The position numbers and the translations under genes are program-made. Below are positions 22,145 to 23,781 of a stretch of DNA of 23,781 nucleotides, one piece after another. This DNA comes from a virus: positions 1-23,781 of IMG/VR virus record IMGVR_UViG_3300005527_000295. One strand, given 5' to 3'. Position 1 is the stretch's first letter; each line of letters begins with the position of its first letter. The notes under the pieces are model-generated. The model was not told the DNA's origin. It made no database searches and saw only the letters and a list, made by a program, of their open reading frames with translations.

Positions 22145-23781
22145 GCAGGTAAATATTTATCTGCACGGTTATTTTTAGCAACCTTGCCCTTACCAACTGT
22201 GTTCTTTCGTGACGCTTGAACTCTGTCCATCATTGCGTATAGTTTGCGGGCACCAGCCTCAGTTGAACCGTTACCCAACTCAGAGACGATACGGGCTGGA
22301 ACTACGAACTCACCGTCGGCTAAACGAGCAGGTTGCTTCTTACCAATTACGGCAGGGATCGAATCAGATACGCCATCTCCCGGCCCGCGAAGTAAGCGAC
22401 CGCCGTCAGAATAACCGCCCAAGTTATATCCCGCATCTGAGATACCTCCTGTAGCCATTTGTTGGTACTGCCGAGATTGTGGGTTGTATGCGTATTTGAG
22501 GGCGGGGTTTTGTTGTTGCTCTGGTATGTTGTACGCACGTCGTATCTCAGCCATAAAATCATCGTTGGGTGCACCTTCGCTTATTGCTGGGCCAGCCGTG
22601 TACTTCTGAGCTTGCGGGTCGTATGTATAGGAGGGTCTGCTTTCAGCCTCACCACCTTCAGCCATACGGGTGCCCTGCATATTGGGTTCACCGTTCATGG
22701 TCACACCGCTGTCGCTGGTAGGCGCAAGCATGTTAGTAGACACAGGAGACTGATAAGGCGTGGCAAAAGATGACGTAGCCATATTAGCCATCGGATACAT
22801 AGTGTTTGCACCCATCGCGGCTTGGTTAGACATTTGTTCTACAGGGCCACCAGCAGCGTAGTTATACAAATCTTTAGCCGCAGTATTAGAAATTGGTGTG
22901 TATGCAGGACTGAAATACTTTTGTTGGCGACCGTAGTTGCCCTGCTTTGTAAGCATATCTTCGTACGTTGGTACATCAGGTTCAGGTATTGGGTTTGTTG
23001 CGCCGGGGCTGTACGAGTACCGCTGACCCATATCCTTGTCTGGTTGAGACATAGTGGGGTCTTTTTGCATACCCGAAGCAATACTTGCCGCAGCGCCAAC
23101 GGCAGTCTTAGGATTTGCCGCAATAAAATCACCTGCATTACTAAACGACGCACCGCTTCTAATAGATGCAGCACGGTCGGCAGCATTCATACCCTCAAAA
23201 GATTTTGGTATTGTCGGCGGCTGTGTACCTGCGGGGTAACCGTAAGATTGACCGTCTGTGAAGGAAGGTCCCGCTTGAGAAATTCCTCCGGTTGGCGGAG
23301 TTGGTGCCGTTACATTCATACCACCCGGGCTAGTAGGTAACCGCGCTGAACTAGCTGTATGTTCCCCTACAGGACCATAATCTGGGATCGGTGCTGCACT
23401 ACTTACCACTGGTGGGGGAGCATTTAAAACTGAGGGGTCAAAAGATTGAGCATCTGTGAAGGACGGCCCATATTGTGGAATAGTGTTAGCAGTAGCATTA
23501 GCAGCGTTTGTGGTACTAGCACCCGCAGCACCAGCCGAACCAGCCAGACCAGCGCCACCATAAGCACCGAGGCCAGCCATAATGCCCTGCTTCAAACTAC
23601 CAGTGCGTGCTGTTTGTAAGCCACCAACAATAAGCCCCGCAGCACTTGCTTGCATACCGGGAATCATCATTAAGCCCGCGCCAGCGACCATTGGCAAAAT
23701 AGCGGAAAGGAACCCTGCTTCGGGGAGTCCAGTTTGTGGGTTAATAGTTAAAGAACCCCCATTAGCTAACGCTAACTTTTG
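22141..23781 (-). CDS. Gly/Ala-rich virion protein with GPGDGVSDSIPA motif, N-terminus beyond the window
   Basis: The - strand frame is open to the end of the window. The residues before a possible TTG start at 23697 (NGGSLTINPQTGLPEAGFLS) are typical of this phage protein, so the gene is cut by the window edge and 546 residues are seen. A hydrophobic Gly/Ala region follows (PMVAGAGLMMIPGM, GIMAGLGAYGGAGLAG), then a Pro/Ser-rich part with repeats (GPSFTDAQSF and GPSFTDGQSY; YTYDPQAQKY and YAYNPQSRQY), double-glycine motifs, and a conserved C-terminus RGPGDGVSDSIPAVIG, LADGEFVVPARIVSELGNG, ARKLYAMMDRV. A similar GPGTGTSDSIPA motif occurs in some tape measure proteins. A structural, probably ejected, role is inferred. 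Confidence 0.85.
   Translation of the reverse strand, partial: QKLALANGGSLTINPQTGLPEAGFLSAILPMVAGAGLMMIPGMQASAAGLIVGGLQTARTGSLKQGIMAGLGAYGGAGLAGSAGAAGASTTNAANATANTIPQYGPSFTDAQSFDPSVLNAPPPVVSSAAPIPDYGPVGEHTASSARLPTSPGGMNVTAPTPPTGGISQAGPSFTDGQSYGYPAGTQPPTIPKSFEGMNAADRAASIRSGASFSNAGDFIAANPKTAVGAAASIASGMQKDPTMSQPDKDMGQRYSYSPGATNPIPEPDVPTYEDMLTKQGNYGRQQKYFSPAYTPISNTAAKDLYNYAAGGPVEQMSNQAAMGANTMYPMANMATSSFATPYQSPVSTNMLAPTSDSGVTMNGEPNMQGTRMAEGGEAESRPSYTYDPQAQKYTAGPAISEGAPNDDFMAEIRRAYNIPEQQQNPALKYAYNPQSRQYQQMATGGISDAGYNLGGYSDGGRLLRGPGDGVSDSIPAVIGKKQPARLADGEFVVPARIVSELGNGSTEAGARKLYAMMDRVQASRKNTVGKGKVAKNNRADKYLPA
23245..23469 (-). repeat. Two direct copies encoding a GPSFTD(A/G)QS(F/Y) unit
   Basis: Segments at 23245-23272 and 23443-23469 are similar over about 27 bases and encode GPSFTDGQSY and GPSFTDAQSF, each followed within about ten residues by a proline run. 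They form a spaced internal repeat in the Pro/Ser-rich part of the virion protein. A weaker third relative, GASFSNAGDF, lies further along the protein. Confidence 0.65.

Noticed and set aside
22141-23697. Complete gene starting at a TTG at 23697
   Set aside because: The frame stays open to the window edge, and the upstream residues (GGSLTINPQTGLPEAGF) look like a conserved part of this protein, so the gene is truncated by the window rather than starting there.
1-23781. CRISPR array, insertion sequence or integrase/attachment site
   Set aside because: No spaced palindromic repeats, transposase or recombinase motifs, or terminal inverted repeats were seen; repeats found are coding repeats.

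Overview
The window is a 23.8-kb piece of a tailed dsDNA bacteriophage (Caudoviricetes). No host gene is visible. Genes are packed tightly, often with ATGA or TAATG stop/start overlaps, and have AGGAG-type ribosome binding sites, which points to a bacterial, probably proteobacterial, host. The ejection-type virion proteins suggest a podovirus-like particle. No integrase, CI-type repressor, terminase, portal, capsid or tRNA lies in the window, so lifestyle and exact taxonomy cannot be settled. Both ends are cut: a gene on the + strand enters from the left and a virion gene on the - strand runs off the right end.

Left part, + strand, 1-12682 (DNA metabolism). A run of small genes includes one protein that resembles the C-terminal domain of RNA polymerase alpha and one with a DUF3310 domain. 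A family A DNA polymerase with a proofreading exonuclease domain follows, then a basic zinc-finger protein, a small conserved phage protein, a PD-(D/E)XK (RecB/Cas4-like) nuclease, two unknown proteins flanking an HNH protein, and a SNF2-type helicase. At 7782 the helicase stop codon merges into a consensus sigma-70 promoter whose -35 box sits in a palindrome. A leader of about 125 nt that can fold into a closed structure comes next. This promoter probably drives a second replication block: a coiled-coil protein, a small protein, a putative ssDNA-binding protein with four cysteines and an acidic tail, and a helix-turn-helix protein. A strong hairpin then precedes a 937-residue primase-helicase and one small conserved protein.

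Right part, - strand, 12683-23781 (virion). Four genes read leftward: a truncated Gly/Ala-rich virion protein with a GPGDGVSDSIPA motif, a GNAT acetyltransferase, a Gln-rich virion protein, and a 2232-residue 'polyvalent' protein with IVDPFA repeats, an HEIVH zinc-peptidase motif, a PLxRFG motif and hydrophobic segments. The last is likely packaged in the particle and injected with the DNA.

The two blocks converge with no base between their stop codons. A hairpin that would terminate the leftward virion transcript lies inside the coding sequence of the last rightward gene. The replication genes form a nearly complete set (polymerase, primase-helicase, SSB-like protein, SNF2 helicase, RecB-like and HNH nucleases). 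The most unusual items are the alpha-CTD-like protein, the promoter/operator/leader at 7782-7942, the terminator embedded in an opposing gene, and the giant metallopeptidase-bearing ejected protein.
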